Part shown: in pieces, positions 1 through 8,718 of the stretch
How the letters are laid out: each line of letters opens with the position of its first letter
How positions within the stretch are numbered: position 1 is the first letter of the stretch
Origin: Symbiobacterium terraclitae
Lineage (GTDB): Bacteria; Bacillota; Sulfobacillia; Symbiobacteriales; Symbiobacteriaceae
Length of the DNA: 64,000 nucleotides
Reading direction: 5' to 3'
Assembly: GCF_017874315.1 (NCBI RefSeq)
Contig: NZ_JAGGLG010000008.1
Span: 62,001-126,000 of the forward strand
The notes under the pieces: model-generated
What the model was told of the DNA's origin: nothing
Seen by the model: the letters and a program-made list of their open reading frames with translations, nothing else
The model's database searches: none
Program-made: the position numbers and the translations under genes

Positions 1-62
1 TGGGGAAATCTACCCAACGGCGATCTTTCCTTATCCACATCTACCTCCGGGGAGGGCAGGGG

Positions 63-1004
63 ATGCAGCACCTGTTTACCTTCGGCGACCTCGTCCTGGA
101 CGTGGTCGCCACCGCAGCGGGCGCGCTGGAGCCCGACACCGACACCCCGGGCGAGGTGCGCTCCGCCCCCGGCGGGTCGGCGGCCAACTTCGCCGTCTGG
201 ACCCGCCGCCTGGGCGATCCGGTCTGCTTTGCGACCCGGGTGGGCGACGACCTGCTGGGCCGGGCGCTGGTGGCGGACATGCGGGACGAGGGCGTCGAGG
301 TCCACGCCGCCCGGGATCCCGTGCACCCCACCGCGGTGCTGGTGCTCTTCAGCGACGGCGTGCAGCGGCACATGATGGTCCCCCGGGGCGCCAGTCACTT
401 CCTGGAGCCGGCGGACCTGCCCGAGGAGCGGATCCGCACCGCCGGGTGGCTGCACGTCACCGGCTACGCCTGCTTCTGGGAGGCGACCCGCCGGACGCTG
501 CAGCGGGCCGTGGCGGTGGCCCGGGAGGCCGGCGTGCCCATCTCGTTCGACCCCTCGTCCGCGGGGTTCATCCGGCGTCACGGCATGGCGCTGCCGGAGG
601 GGATCAGGGTGCTCCTCCCCAACCGGGACGAGGCCCTGGCCCTGACCGGCTGCACCGACCTGGAGGAGGCCGCCCGCCGCCTGGCCCGCAAGGCGGAGCT
701 GGTCGCCGTGAAGCTGGGCCCGGAGGGGGCGCTGTTGGCGGCTGCGGAGGGCGCCGGCGCCGTGCGGCCCGTCCGGCTGACCTACGTGCCCCCGGCAAAG
801 CCTTCGGGCCCGCCCGTGGACGGCACGGGGGCCGGCGACGCCTGGGGCGCCGCCCTGATCCACGGCCTGCGCCGGGGCCTGGACCCGTACCGGGCCGCCC
901 TGTGCGCCAACCGCCTCGGGGCCGAGGTGGTCACCCGGGTGGGCGCCCGCCCGGCGCTGCCCCCCGGGATTCTGAGGCAGACGGAGGGTGACAGCGATGC
1001 ATGA
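63..1004 (+). CDS. PfkB-family carbohydrate kinase
   Basis: This is a cytoplasmic sugar kinase of the ribokinase/PfkB superfamily, 313 residues, a normal length. The N-terminal glycine-rich substrate segment (PGGSAANFAVWTRRLG) and the C-terminal PfkB signature DGTGAGDAWGAAL, which carries the catalytic Asp and anion hole, are both intact. GGGGAGGG lies just upstream of the ATG. The substrate cannot be read from sequence; ribose, fructose or 2-keto-3-deoxygluconate are all possible in this family. Its stop codon lies inside the start region of the downstream sulfhydrylase gene, so the two are probably cotranscribed, although no metabolic link is obvious. The family call is secure and the substrate is unknown. 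Confidence 0.9.
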   Translation: MQHLFTFGDLVLDVVATAAGALEPDTDTPGEVRSAPGGSAANFAVWTRRLGDPVCFATRVGDDLLGRALVADMRDEGVEVHAARDPVHPTAVLVLFSDGVQRHMMVPRGASHFLEPADLPEERIRTAGWLHVTGYACFWEATRRTLQRAVAVAREAGVPISFDPSSAGFIRRHGMALPEGIRVLLPNRDEALALTGCTDLEEAARRLARKAELVAVKLGPEGALLAAAEGAGAVRPVRLTYVPPAKPSGPPVDGTGAGDAWGAALIHGLRRGLDPYRAALCANRLGAEVVTRVGARPALPPGILRQTEGDSDA

Positions 1005-2286
1005 CCGCAGAGGCTTTTCGCCGGAGACGCTGGCGGTGCACGGCAGCTACCGTTCGGACCCGGTGACCGGCGCCCACGCGGTGCCCATCTACCAGACCAC
1101 CGCCTACGCCTTCCAGTCCACCGAGCACGCCCGGCAGCTCTTCTCGCTGGAGGCGGAGGGCAACATCTACACCCGCATCAACAACCCCACCACCGCCGCC
1201 TTCGAGGAGCGCATCGCCGCGCTGGAGGGCGGGGTGGGGGCGGTGGCCTTCGCGTCCGGCCACGCCGCCCTGGCGGCCACCGTCATGGCCATCTGCAACG
1301 CGGGCGACGAGATCGTCACGTCGTCCAGCCTCTACGGCGGCACCTACAACCTGTTCGCCACCACGCTGCCCAAGTGGGGCATCACCGCCCGGTTCGTCGA
1401 CTCCGGCGACCCCGAGGACTTCCGCCGGGCGATCACCCCCCGCACCCGCCTGATCTTCGGCGAGATCATCGGCAACCCGCGGCTCGACCTGTTCGACATC
1501 GCCGGCGTTGCGGCCGTCGCCCACGAGCACGGGATCCCGCTCGTCATCGACAACACCTTCGCCACGCCCATCCTCTGCCGGCCCTTCGAGCACGGGGCCG
1601 ACCTGGTGATCCATTCGGCCACCAAGTGGCTGGGCGGCCACGGGGTTGCGATGGGCGGGGTGGTGGTCGACTCCGGCAACTTCGACTGGAACTCGCCGCG
1701 CTTCCCGGGCTTCACCGAGCCCGACGCCTCCTATCACGGGGTGCGCTACGCGGTGGACTTCGGGCCCGCCGGGTTCATCACGAAGGTGCGGGTCCAGATG
1801 CTGCGCGACCTGGGCGCCTGCCAGTCGCCCTTCAACTCGTTCCTGCTGCTGCTGGGCCTGGACACCCTCGCCCTGCGGATGCGGGCCATCAGCGAGAACG
1901 CCATGGCCATCGCCCGGCACCTGGCCGCGCACCCGGCCGTGGCCTGGGTCCAGTACCCGGGCCTGCCGGACCACCCCGGCCACGTCCTGGCGCAGCGCTA
2001 CCTGAAGGGCGGCTTCGGCGGCATGCTGGTCTTCGGCCTCAAGGGTGGGCTGGAGGCGGGCGCCCGCTTCATCGACTCCGTGCGGCTCTTCTCCCACGTG
2101 GCCAACGTGGGCGACGCCAAGTCCCTGGTGATCCACCCGGCCTCCACCACGCACAGCCAGCTCAGCCCCGCCCAGCGGGAGGCCGCCGGCGTGGGGGACG
2201 ACCTGATCCGGGTCTCGGTGGGCATCGAGGGCGTGGCGGACCTGCTCGCCGACCTGGACCAGGCCCTGGAGAAGGCGATGGGCTGA
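997..2286 (+). CDS. metY: O-acetylhomoserine sulfhydrylase (PLP-dependent, Cys/Met metabolism family)
   Basis: It makes homocysteine from O-acetylhomoserine and sulfide in direct methionine synthesis, in the cytoplasm. The protein has 429 residues and the Cys/Met-metabolism PLP fold. The PLP lysine is K210 in SATKWLGGHG. The cofactor-binding segment YTRINNPT (near residue 58) and the C-terminal HPASTTHSQL are typical of MetY rather than of MetB or MetC. ATG 997 is preferred because GGAGG at 983-987 is 9 nt away; a GTG at 988 would abut that Shine-Dalgarno. It overlaps the end of the kinase gene by 8 nt. No SAM riboswitch or T-box leader is seen, as expected for an internal gene. MetB or methionine gamma-lyase is a less likely reading. 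Confidence 0.92.
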   Translation: MHDRRGFSPETLAVHGSYRSDPVTGAHAVPIYQTTAYAFQSTEHARQLFSLEAEGNIYTRINNPTTAAFEERIAALEGGVGAVAFASGHAALAATVMAICNAGDEIVTSSSLYGGTYNLFATTLPKWGITARFVDSGDPEDFRRAITPRTRLIFGEIIGNPRLDLFDIAGVAAVAHEHGIPLVIDNTFATPILCRPFEHGADLVIHSATKWLGGHGVAMGGVVVDSGNFDWNSPRFPGFTEPDASYHGVRYAVDFGPAGFITKVRVQMLRDLGACQSPFNSFLLLLGLDTLALRMRAISENAMAIARHLAAHPAVAWVQYPGLPDHPGHVLAQRYLKGGFGGMLVFGLKGGLEAGARFIDSVRLFSHVANVGDAKSLVIHPASTTHSQLSPAQREAAGVGDDLIRVSVGIEGVADLLADLDQALEKAMG

Positions 2287-2362
2287 GCGGTGCTGCCCGT
2301 CTCGCCGTGCGCCCGGGCACGTCTCACTATTAAGGCAGGGTTCAACAGGGGGGACGCTGGCC

Positions 2363-2779
2363 ATGGCGGTGAATGATCCGAAGACGATCGCGTGGGTGCT
2401 CGAGCGACCGCGGGTGCTGGCGGTGGTGGGGCTGTCCGACAACCCCGAGCGCCCGAGCCACCGGGTGAGCAAGGCGATGCAGCAGCGGGGCTACCGCATC
2501 GTGCCCGTAACGCCCAAGGGGGGCGAGATCCTGGGGGAGAAGGTCTACGCATCCCTCACCGAGATTCCCTTCCCGGTGGACGTGGTGCAGGTTTTCCGCG
2601 CGCCCCAGTACGCGGTAGACGTGGTGCGGGAGGTCGCGCAGATGAAGGCGCCGCCCAGGGTCCTGTGGATGCAGGAGGGCGTGGTCAACGACCAGGCGGT
2701 GGCCGAGGCTGAGGCGCTGGGCCTGGCCGTGGTGCAGGACCGCTGCCTGTACAAGGAGGCTGTCAGGGCTGGGCGCTAG
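2363..2779 (+). CDS. CoA-binding domain protein (YccU-like)
   Basis: This is a 138-residue single-domain Rossmann protein of the CoA_binding_2 family, the size of E. coli YccU. The nucleotide-binding start VVGLSDNPERPSHRV (about residues 20-34) and the downstream segments VTPKGGEILG and LWMQEGVVND match the family. Members are presumed to bind CoA or an acyl-CoA; the physiological role is not known. It is preceded by a 76-bp gap and a GGGGGGA Shine-Dalgarno, and followed at once by a strong hairpin, so it is probably monocistronic. Family assignment is secure and function is open. Confidence 0.85.
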   Translation: MAVNDPKTIAWVLERPRVLAVVGLSDNPERPSHRVSKAMQQRGYRIVPVTPKGGEILGEKVYASLTEIPFPVDVVQVFRAPQYAVDVVREVAQMKAPPRVLWMQEGVVNDQAVAEAEALGLAVVQDRCLYKEAVRAGR

Positions 2780-2797
2780 GCCGGCGCCATACGTAAG

Positions 2798-2824
2798 GGG
2801 GGTCCGCCGTGCTGGCGGGCCCCC
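2798..2824 (+). terminator. Hairpin terminator after the CoA-binding gene
   Basis: GGGGGTCCGCC pairs with GGCGGGCCCCC (11 bp, one G-T wobble) around a 5-nt loop. There is no clear T-run. It also lies downstream of the convergent exonuclease gene, so it may stop both transcripts. Confidence 0.65.
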
Positions 2825-2936
2825 TGGCTCGCTTTCGGAGGTGAGCTGGGGCCGGCCCGCCGGGCCCCGTCGGCGGTGTTACCCCACACGGAAGACGAAC
2901 AAACGGCGCTGACGCGTCGGACAGCAAGCCAGGGGG

Positions 2937-3788
2937 TCACCCGATCGCGCGTTGAAACGCGCCCAGCAGCGAGCGGAACCGCAGTGCTTCCAGCGCGGCG
3001 GCTCCCCCCGCGCGGTCCAGCCGCAGGGCGCAGTCCGCCGGCGCGCAGAGGCCGGGGACGTGGCGGTCGATGGTGGCCAGCTGCTTGGAGAGCAGGGCGA
3101 CCTCCCGCCCCTCCTCCAGCAGTTGTCGGAGGCGGCCCCGCTGGGTGTGGGCCTGGGCGAGGACCTGCTCCAGCGTGGCGAACTCCTGCAGGAGCTTCAC
3201 GGCGGTCTTGGTCCCGATGCCCCGGATGCCGGGGATGTTGTCCGAGGCGTCGCCGGCAAGCCCCTTGAGGTCGACCAGCTGCCCCGGGAGGATGCCCCAT
3301 TCCTGGACGAAGCGCGGCACATCGTACGTGACGGTCTGGTTCATCTTCTTGACGTACTGGACCGTCGTCCGGCCCGACAGCAGCTGGAGGTTGTCGCGGT
3401 CGCCGGTGAGGATTGTCACCTCCATGCCGCCCTCCTCGGCCAGGCGGGCCATGGTGCCCATCAGGTCGTCGGCCTCGTAGCCCGGCGCGCCCAGGACGGC
3501 GATGTTCAGGGCGGCGAGGGTCTCGCGCAGCAGGTCGAACTGCGGCGCCAGGTCGGCGGGGCACTCCGGACGGTGGGCCTTGTACGCCGGGTAGAGCCGC
3601 GTCCGCCGGTTCTCCGGAACGGGCACGTCCATCGCCACCGCCAGGTGGCTCGGGCGGGCCGCCGCCAGGGCGCGCAGCAGCATGGCCAGGAAGCCGTACA
3701 CGGCGTTGACCGGTCGCCCGTGCGGGTCGGTCATGGGCGGGAGCGCGAAGAATGCGCGGAAGATCAGTCCGCCGTCGACGAGCAGCAT
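2937..3788 (-). CDS. Stand-alone 5'-3' exonuclease (PolA N-terminal/FEN family)
   Basis: A 283-residue flap endonuclease/5'-3' exonuclease without a polymerase part, as in many Firmicutes. All the expected acidic metal ligands are visible: LLVDGG at the start, AMDV near residue 53, GYEADDLMG near 102, and TGDRDN. The helix-three-turn DNA-binding segment GDASDNIPGIRGIGTKTA follows. It would trim RNA primers or flaps in replication and repair. The annotated ATG has its best purine-rich site (AAAGGAA) about 18 nt upstream, so a nearby non-ATG start cannot be excluded. The gene is convergent with the CoA-binding gene and divergent from a small membrane protein gene. Confidence 0.9.
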   Translation of the reverse strand: MLLVDGGLIFRAFFALPPMTDPHGRPVNAVYGFLAMLLRALAAARPSHLAVAMDVPVPENRRTRLYPAYKAHRPECPADLAPQFDLLRETLAALNIAVLGAPGYEADDLMGTMARLAEEGGMEVTILTGDRDNLQLLSGRTTVQYVKKMNQTVTYDVPRFVQEWGILPGQLVDLKGLAGDASDNIPGIRGIGTKTAVKLLQEFATLEQVLAQAHTQRGRLRQLLEEGREVALLSKQLATIDRHVPGLCAPADCALRLDRAGGAAALEALRFRSLLGAFQRAIG

Positions 3789-3866
3789 GGAGTTGATCGC
3801 GATCGTTCCTTTCCAGATTGTGTTGTGGACCGGCGGGGAAGAATAGGGGCACAGGGGGGAGGCAGG

Positions 3867-4190
3867 ATGATCTGGCTCTTGATGTGCCTGGCCGTAATTG
3901 CCATCGCCTGGTTCATGTACGCGCCCCGGTTCGGCAGGAACGAGACCCTAATCCCCATGGGCGATCCCGCACCCAGGGGCGACACCGCGTGGGAGGAGGG
4001 CACCGGCAGGGGTGACGGAGTGCTGACCGGAGACGCCCATCCTGCCCATGCGTACGAGACCGGCGCGCACGCGACCGGCGCCTTTCCGATCAGCGCCGAG
4101 CAGCCGGGGGCGTCGGGTTTCGACGCCTATGTTGCGGCTGCCGACGGGGGCGACGCCGGCGGGGTTCCGGACGGGCTGGCCAAGGACTGA
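3867..4190 (+). CDS. Small single-pass membrane protein, unknown
   Basis: A 107-residue protein with one N-terminal hydrophobic segment (WLLMCLAVIAIAWFMYA, about residues 3-19). An arginine-containing turn and a low-complexity tail rich in Gly, Ala, Asp and Thr follow, so the tail probably sits outside or along the membrane. No known domain was recognised. GGGGGGAGG at 3854-3862 gives a good ribosome site for ATG 3867. Codon use matches the neighbours. It is followed by a large hairpin and the convergent sigma factor gene. The function is unknown. Confidence 0.65.
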   Translation: MIWLLMCLAVIAIAWFMYAPRFGRNETLIPMGDPAPRGDTAWEEGTGRGDGVLTGDAHPAHAYETGAHATGAFPISAEQPGASGFDAYVAAADGGDAGGVPDGLAKD

Positions 4191-4564
4191 GCCTCACCAT
4201 GCCGTATTCGTCCCGGGCGGGTGCAATCCCTGTGCGGAAACTCACGGCAGGGGGCGGTGCGCGAACAACCCCCTGAAGGGGTTACCCTTCAGGGGGTTGC
4301 GGTGACCCGGGGGAGCATCTCTCCTGCTCGACTCTTCCCCTTACCCCGGTCACCCAAAAAGGAGCGCCAGAGGATATGGGAACAACGGGTTCCAGAAACC
4401 GGGCCGGGTTCGCGATTGCGGAATCCTGAGATCCGAAATCACTGGCTTCCGACGATCAGCCATCCCCTGCGCCCCTTGCAACTACAGTCTAACATGTCGG
4501 ACAGTACTGTGAACAGCGAACGGAGGATTACGATTCTGAAAGAATTGGACAAACCATGCGAACA
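4191..4564. other. Gene-free spacer between convergent genes
   Basis: This 374-bp stretch separates the small membrane protein gene from the convergent ECF sigma gene. It contains one perfect 14-bp hairpin (4266-4299) and nothing else that I could identify. In particular no anti-sigma gene follows the sigma factor here. No tRNA or riboswitch signature was seen. Confidence 0.7.
4266..4299. terminator. Perfect 14-bp hairpin, likely bidirectional terminator
   Basis: CAACCCCCTGAAGG pairs perfectly with CCTTCAGGGGGTTG around a 6-nt loop. No T-run follows on either strand. Its place between two converging genes suggests transcription termination. Confidence 0.6.
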
Positions 4565-5164
4565 CTATCCGGCGATCTCGAGGCACTTGCCCTCGGTGTC
4601 GGCGATGATCGTCCGCAGGGCCTGGCGGGCCCGGTGCAACCTCGACTTCACGGTGCCCAGCGTCGTGTCCAGTACGGCGGCGATCTCCTGGTAGGAGAGG
4701 TCCTGGATGTCACGCAGGATCACGACCACCCGGTACTCGTAGGGCAGCCTGGCGATCGCCCGCTGCACCGCGGCCTGCACCTCGTGCCGCTCGGCGTACT
4801 CGACGGGCCCCTGCGCCTCGTCGGCCGCCTGGCGGGGGAGCGTGCCCTCTTCCATCGGCATCCCGTCGTCCAGCGAGGCGTGGCGCAGCCGGCCTCTGCG
4901 CCGCAGCTCGTCCAGACAGGTGTTGGTGACCACCCGGTACAGCCAGGTGGAGAAGGCGGATTCGCCGCGGAAGTTATGCAAGCGGATGCAGACGCGCACC
5001 AGCGCCTCCTGTGCCGCGTCACACGCATCGGCGTGATTTCCCATTAAGCGAAAAGCCAAGTTGTATGTCCGCCGCTCGTACCGCTCAAGCAGCTCGCCCA
5101 GTGCGCCCCGGTCGCCCGCCTGGGCCCGTACCACTAACTGTTCGTCCGTCAAGGCCGCCGTCAT
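4565..5164 (-). CDS. ECF-type RNA polymerase sigma factor (SigW-like)
   Basis: A 199-residue sigma-70 family factor with region 2 (residues ~25-90, including RYERRTYNLAFRLMG and STWLYRVVTNTCLDELRR) and region 4 (~135-190, with LPYEYRVVVILRDIQDLSYQ then the HTH EIAAVLDTTLGTVKSRLHRAR). It should direct RNA polymerase to a small stress or envelope regulon. The ATG at 5164 is chosen because GGGGGGA stands 8 nt upstream; a longer frame exists but lacks such a site. No anti-sigma gene follows, which is unusual for SigW-type factors. A direct repeat with ECF -35-like CTGTAAC/TTGTAAC cores lies upstream at 5274-5334 and may mean autoregulation. Confidence 0.9.
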   Translation of the reverse strand: MTAALTDEQLVVRAQAGDRGALGELLERYERRTYNLAFRLMGNHADACDAAQEALVRVCIRLHNFRGESAFSTWLYRVVTNTCLDELRRRGRLRHASLDDGMPMEEGTLPRQAADEAQGPVEYAERHEVQAAVQRAIARLPYEYRVVVILRDIQDLSYQEIAAVLDTTLGTVKSRLHRARQALRTIIADTEGKCLEIAG

Positions 5165-5273
5165 CGCTTCGGTCCCCCCGTTCAGTCGACGCAACCCTGT
5201 TCGCCGCAAGCTCGCCCGTCGCGCAGCGTGGCTCGCTGCGGCGTCAGTGGTTGCGTTATATCTTCACTGTTCT

Positions 5274-5334
5274 GTGTTCACGCGTTACAAGTTCACCCAT
5301 TGCAACAAGATAGAGTTTCAAACGTTACAGGTTC
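5274..5334 (-). promoter_or_regulatory. Direct repeat in the sigma factor promoter region
   Basis: On the minus strand GAACCTGTAACG (5323-5334) and GAACTTGTAACG (5283-5294) recur with a 40-bp period and one mismatch. Each is followed by a TGAA-containing segment. The core resembles the AAC-containing -35 elements that ECF sigma factors recognise, so this could be an autoregulated promoter or a tandem operator. Which start site is used cannot be told from sequence. Confidence 0.4.
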
Positions 5335-5504
5335 GTTCGTCGCAATGGATGCCACTGCCCTCGGCGCAGCCAGTCCCTGGCGGTTTCCCGCCCTTGTGCC
5401 TCGCCCTTACTAACGAACTTGGACGCCGAAGGTTACGGGTTACCCGTCGATTTCTTGCTTACGATCGGTATAGAAGTTCGCAAGCCGCGCGTTATATATG
5501 ACCT

Positions 5505-5535
5505 GGGCGGCGCCCCCGCGTTGGGGACGCCGCCC
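5505..5535 (-). terminator. Terminator of the LysR gene
   Basis: GGGCGGCG and CGCCGCCC form an 8-bp outer stem, continued by CCCC/GGGG after one mismatch, with a 5-nt loop. On the minus strand it starts 15 nt past the LysR stop and is followed by an AT-rich tract. Confidence 0.7.
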
Positions 5536-5549
5536 TGTGATCCGCATCC

Positions 5550-6440
5550 TCAGTTCTCTTCCCGCTGGGTCAGGATGCCGATGAACTTCTGCAGCGTGTT
5601 GCTGAAGCTCTTGCCCCGCTTGTAGATCACGCCGACGGGCCGCTCGATGCGCAGGTCCGCGATGGGCAGGGCGCAGAGCGAGCCGGACCGGATCTCCCAG
5701 CGGGCGCATCGGCGGGGGATGATCGAGACGCCCAGCTCGGCCTCCACCGAGCGCTTGATGGTCTCGACGTTATCGAACTCCTGGACGACCTCGACCTCCA
5801 CGCCCTGGTCGTGCAGCACCCGGTCGGTGGCCTTCCGGGTGGGGATGTCCGGGTCGAAGGCGATGAAGGGCATCCGATGGAGCTGGCGCAGCTCCACCGG
5901 GGCGCCGGCGACCGCCAGCGGGTGGTTGGGGGGGACGATGACCACCAGTTCGTCCGAGGGCAGGGGGATGACCCCCATCTGCCGGCTCTCCTGCGGGTAG
6001 GCCACGATGCCGATGTCCACCTGGTTCTGCCGCACCGCCTCGTAGATCTTGTTGGTGCGGCTGTACTCCACGTGGACCCGGGCTTGCGGATACGCCTGCA
6101 TGAACTTCTTGATATAGGGGGGCAGGTCGTGGAGGCCGACGGAGTACACGGTGGCGACCCGGATGGAGCCGGAGACGGTCTGCGTGAGGTCGGCCATCTG
6201 CCGTTCCAGGGCCTGGTACCGCTCGACGATCTCGCGCGCGCCCTCGTAGAAGATCCGGCCGGCTTCGGTGGGGTAGATGCCCTGGGGCGACCGCTCGATC
6301 AGCCGTTGGTGAAACTGCTCCTCCAGCGCCTTCACCTGCTGGCTGACCGCAGGCTGGGAGATGAAGTTGCGCGCAGCTGCCTTCGAGAAGCTGCGGGTTT
6401 CAATAATGTCGCAGTAGACCTGGAGGTAGGACAGCAGCAT
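5550..6440 (-). CDS. LysR-family transcriptional regulator (CysB/CysL-like)
   Basis: A 296-residue LysR regulator. The winged HTH is at residues 1-60 (SFSKAAARNFISQPAVSQQVKALEE) and the effector domain at 90-295. The effector-domain architecture, including a typical NVETIKRSVEAELGVSIIP stretch, resembles Firmicute CysL/CysB-type regulators of sulfur or amino acid metabolism; the ligand is not predictable. It is divergent from the M42 peptidase gene across 206 bp, the usual place for a LysR target. A sulfur gene (metY) lies 3 kb away, but nothing ties the two directly. The HTH is intact and length is normal. Confidence 0.88.
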   Translation of the reverse strand: MLLSYLQVYCDIIETRSFSKAAARNFISQPAVSQQVKALEEQFHQRLIERSPQGIYPTEAGRIFYEGAREIVERYQALERQMADLTQTVSGSIRVATVYSVGLHDLPPYIKKFMQAYPQARVHVEYSRTNKIYEAVRQNQVDIGIVAYPQESRQMGVIPLPSDELVVIVPPNHPLAVAGAPVELRQLHRMPFIAFDPDIPTRKATDRVLHDQGVEVEVVQEFDNVETIKRSVEAELGVSIIPRRCARWEIRSGSLCALPIADLRIERPVGVIYKRGKSFSNTLQKFIGILTQREEN

Positions 6441-6646
6441 CCGAGGTATCCCCCCTGCTTCCGGTTGCCGCTCCGTCGGGAACGGCCCAAGTTCTGCTTA
6501 TGATCAGATTAGGACGATGAAAGGCTCCCGGCAATAGTCCGAAAGACCGTATTGCGCTAGGGTGGCGGCAGGGGATTGTCTTCCGGTGGTGGAAGAAAGC
6601 TCATAAGAATCATTGTACCTGGGCAAAAAAAGGGAGGCCAGCTCTC

Positions 6647-7723
6647 GTGGATCAGCGGCTGAAGATGTACGAGGAACTGACGAGCGCTTACGGAGTTCCG
6701 GGTTTCGAGGAGCCGGTGCGCCAGGTGATGCGCAAGTACCTGGAGCCGCTCTCCGATGAGATCATCTACGACAACCTGGGGTCGATCGCGGGCGTCAAGC
6801 GCGGCAAGGCCGGGGGTCCCCGCATCATGGTGGCCGGCCACCTGGACGAGGTGGGCTGGATGGTCACCCAGATCACCGACAAGGGCTTCCTGAAGCTCCA
6901 GCCTCTCGGCGGCTGGTGGAGCCAGGTGATGCTCTCCCAGCGGGTGAAGGTGCTGACGCGCAAGGGTGAGCTGGTGGGCGTCATCGGCTCCAAGCCGCCG
7001 CACGCCCTCAGCCAGGAGGAGCGCAACAAGGTCGTCCAGATCAAGGACATGTTCGTCGACATCGGCGCCAGCTCGCGGGACGAGGCGAAGGAGTGGGGCG
7101 TCCGCCCGGGCGACCCCGTCGTGCCGCACTGCGACTTCCACGTGATGCCCAACCCGAAGATCCTGCTGAACAAGGCGTGGGACAACCGGGCCGGCTGCGC
7201 GGCGGCCATCATGGTGCTCGAGGAGCTCAAGGGCCAGGAGCATCCCAATGAGGTCTACGCGGTGGGCAACGTGCAGGAGGAGGTCGGCCTGCGGGGGGCG
7301 ACCACCATGGCCAACACGATCGAGCCCGACATCGCCTTCGCGCTGGACGTGGGCATCGCCGGCGACGTCCCCGGCAGCGACGGCCAGTATCAGGGGAACC
7401 TGGGCGAGGGGCCGCTGATCGTGGTCTACGACGCCTCGATGGTGCCGCACCGCGGCCTGCGCGACCTCGTGATCGACACCGCCGAGGAGCTGAACATCCC
7501 GCTCCAGTTCCAGTCCATGGCGGGCGGCGGAACCGACGCGGGCAAGATGCACCTGTTCGGCCGGGGCGTGCCGTCGCTGGCCATCGGGTTCGCCACGCGG
7601 TACATCCACAGCCACGTGTCGCTGATCCACCGCGACGACATGGAGAACGCCGCCAAGCTGGTGGCGGCGGTCATCAAGAAGCTGGACGCGGATACCGTGG
7701 CTCAGCTCAGGCGCTACGTGTAA
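6647..7723 (+). CDS. M42-family metallo-aminopeptidase (FrvX/YsdC type)
   Basis: A 358-residue cytoplasmic zinc or cobalt aminopeptidase of the M42 (TET peptidase/deblocking aminopeptidase) family, often misnamed endoglucanase. The metal ligands and catalytic residues are present: H65 and D67 in GHLDEVG, D179 in WDNRAG, E211/E212 in QEEVGLRG, D234 in ALDVG, and H321/H323 in RYIHSH. Members form dodecameric tetrahedral particles that degrade peptides. The GTG start is supported by AGGGAGG at 6631-6637. The divergent LysR gene is the obvious candidate regulator. Its 3' end overlaps the convergent small gene by 10 nt. Confidence 0.93.
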   Translation: MDQRLKMYEELTSAYGVPGFEEPVRQVMRKYLEPLSDEIIYDNLGSIAGVKRGKAGGPRIMVAGHLDEVGWMVTQITDKGFLKLQPLGGWWSQVMLSQRVKVLTRKGELVGVIGSKPPHALSQEERNKVVQIKDMFVDIGASSRDEAKEWGVRPGDPVVPHCDFHVMPNPKILLNKAWDNRAGCAAAIMVLEELKGQEHPNEVYAVGNVQEEVGLRGATTMANTIEPDIAFALDVGIAGDVPGSDGQYQGNLGEGPLIVVYDASMVPHRGLRDLVIDTAEELNIPLQFQSMAGGGTDAGKMHLFGRGVPSLAIGFATRYIHSHVSLIHRDDMENAAKLVAAVIKKLDADTVAQLRRYV

Positions 7724-7908
7724 CCCGCCCGGCGGCGGTGCTCGGCCAGCAGCCGCCGCAGGGCCTCCAACGAGGGGGCCTGGCGGGCCTGCTCCTTCAG
7801 TTCCTCGCTGAACTGATCGGAGTAGATGATGGCCAGGCGCAGCGCCGTCGGGTCTTCGGAACGCTCCAGGATCTCCAGGTAGACCTGGTTGGGCACCGGC
7901 TGGCCCAT
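7714..7908 (-). CDS. Small helical protein, unknown
   Basis: A 64-residue protein, mostly predicted helix ([19 protein letters not shown], then [20 protein letters not shown]), without membrane segments or cysteines. GGAGGTG lies 7 nt upstream of the ATG at 7908, which is why this start is preferred over a longer in-frame one. It converges on the M42 peptidase and overlaps it by 10 nt. The coding sense is supported by the ribosome site and the ordered amphipathic pattern. No family recognised. Confidence 0.6.
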   Translation of the reverse strand: MGQPVPNQVYLEILERSEDPTALRLAIIYSDQFSEELKEQARQAPSLEALRRLLAEHRRRAGYT

Positions 7909-8187
7909 CCACACGCACCTCCACCGGCTGACGTTACCGTCATGATACACCGGGCGGAGGTCCCGCAGTACGGCAGCGTGGTGAAATGCGGCCCGCAAGC
8001 GGCGAACCGCGTGCGGGACCGGGCGGGGCTTGTGGTCGGCCCCCGGGCGCCGGCGGGGCAGGCGTGATGCCTGCGGCCGGCCTGCCCAACGGCGCCGCGG
8101 GGAATGCGCGGTACCTGGAAGCGTCCGGTGGCCGGGCGCCGGTCACCGCGAGCACGGGATTCGGACGAGGCACGGGGAGGTCGGGCG

Positions 8188-8718
8188 ATGGCCAGGAAAC
8201 TCAAGGGGCAGCTGCTGTCCGCTGAGCAGATCGCCGCGCGCGTGCGCGAACTGGGGGCCGAGATCAGCCGCGACCTGGCGGGGCAGACCGTCCTGGTGGT
8301 GGGCGTCCTCAAGGGTGCGTTCGTCTTCTGCGCCGATCTGCTGCGCTGCCTGACGGTGCCGGCGGAGGTCGACTTCATGGCGGTCTCCAGCTACGGCAGC
8401 GCCACGGAGTCGTCGGGCGTCATCCGCATCCTGAAGGACCTGGATGCGTCCGTGACCGGCAAGCACGTGCTGCTGGTGGAGGACATCGTGGACAGCGGCC
8501 TGACCCTGCGGTACCTGAAGGAGTACCTCGAACACCAGAACCCCGCCAGCCTGAGGGTCTGCGTGCTGCTGGACAAGCCCGCACGCAGGCAGACCCAGGT
8601 GGCGGTGGACTACGTGGGGTTCACGATTCCCGACGAGTTCATCGTCGGCTACGGCATCGACTATGCCGAGCAGTACCGGCACCTGCCGTACATCGGCATC
8701 GTCGGCGAGGACGGTTAG
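8188..8718 (+). CDS. hpt: Hypoxanthine phosphoribosyltransferase
   Basis: It salvages hypoxanthine and guanine to IMP and GMP with PRPP in the cytoplasm. The 176-residue protein carries the PRPP loop VLLVEDIVDSGLTL (near residue 95), the VVGVLKGAFVF segment at residues 34-44 and the base-binding tail VGYGIDY, all as in bacterial Hpt. GGGGAGG at 8174-8180 sets the ATG. The preceding 279 bp has a possible long-range stem (7959-7967 with 8012-8020). Its end overlaps the convergent GntR gene by 4 nt. Unlike in Bacillus it is not next to tilS or ftsH here. Confidence 0.95.
   Translation: MARKLKGQLLSAEQIAARVRELGAEISRDLAGQTVLVVGVLKGAFVFCADLLRCLTVPAEVDFMAVSSYGSATESSGVIRILKDLDASVTGKHVLLVEDIVDSGLTLRYLKEYLEHQNPASLRVCVLLDKPARRQTQVAVDYVGFTIPDEFIVGYGIDYAEQYRHLPYIGIVGEDG

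Larger units (their letters stand above)
5165..5549. other. Upstream region of the sigma gene and tail of the LysR gene
   Basis: 385 bp without a gene. It holds the direct-repeat pair 5274-5334 and, at its right end, the hairpin terminator of the LysR gene. This stretch is visibly richer in A+T than its surroundings, as expected for a promoter region. Confidence 0.6.

Noticed and set aside
931-2472. Long open frame antisense to metY (513 codons), with similar long antisense frames at 16733-19321 and 58860-60974
   Set aside because: They mirror the codon bias of well-supported genes on the other strand, have low-complexity Gly/Arg/Pro/His-rich translations and no ribosome sites.
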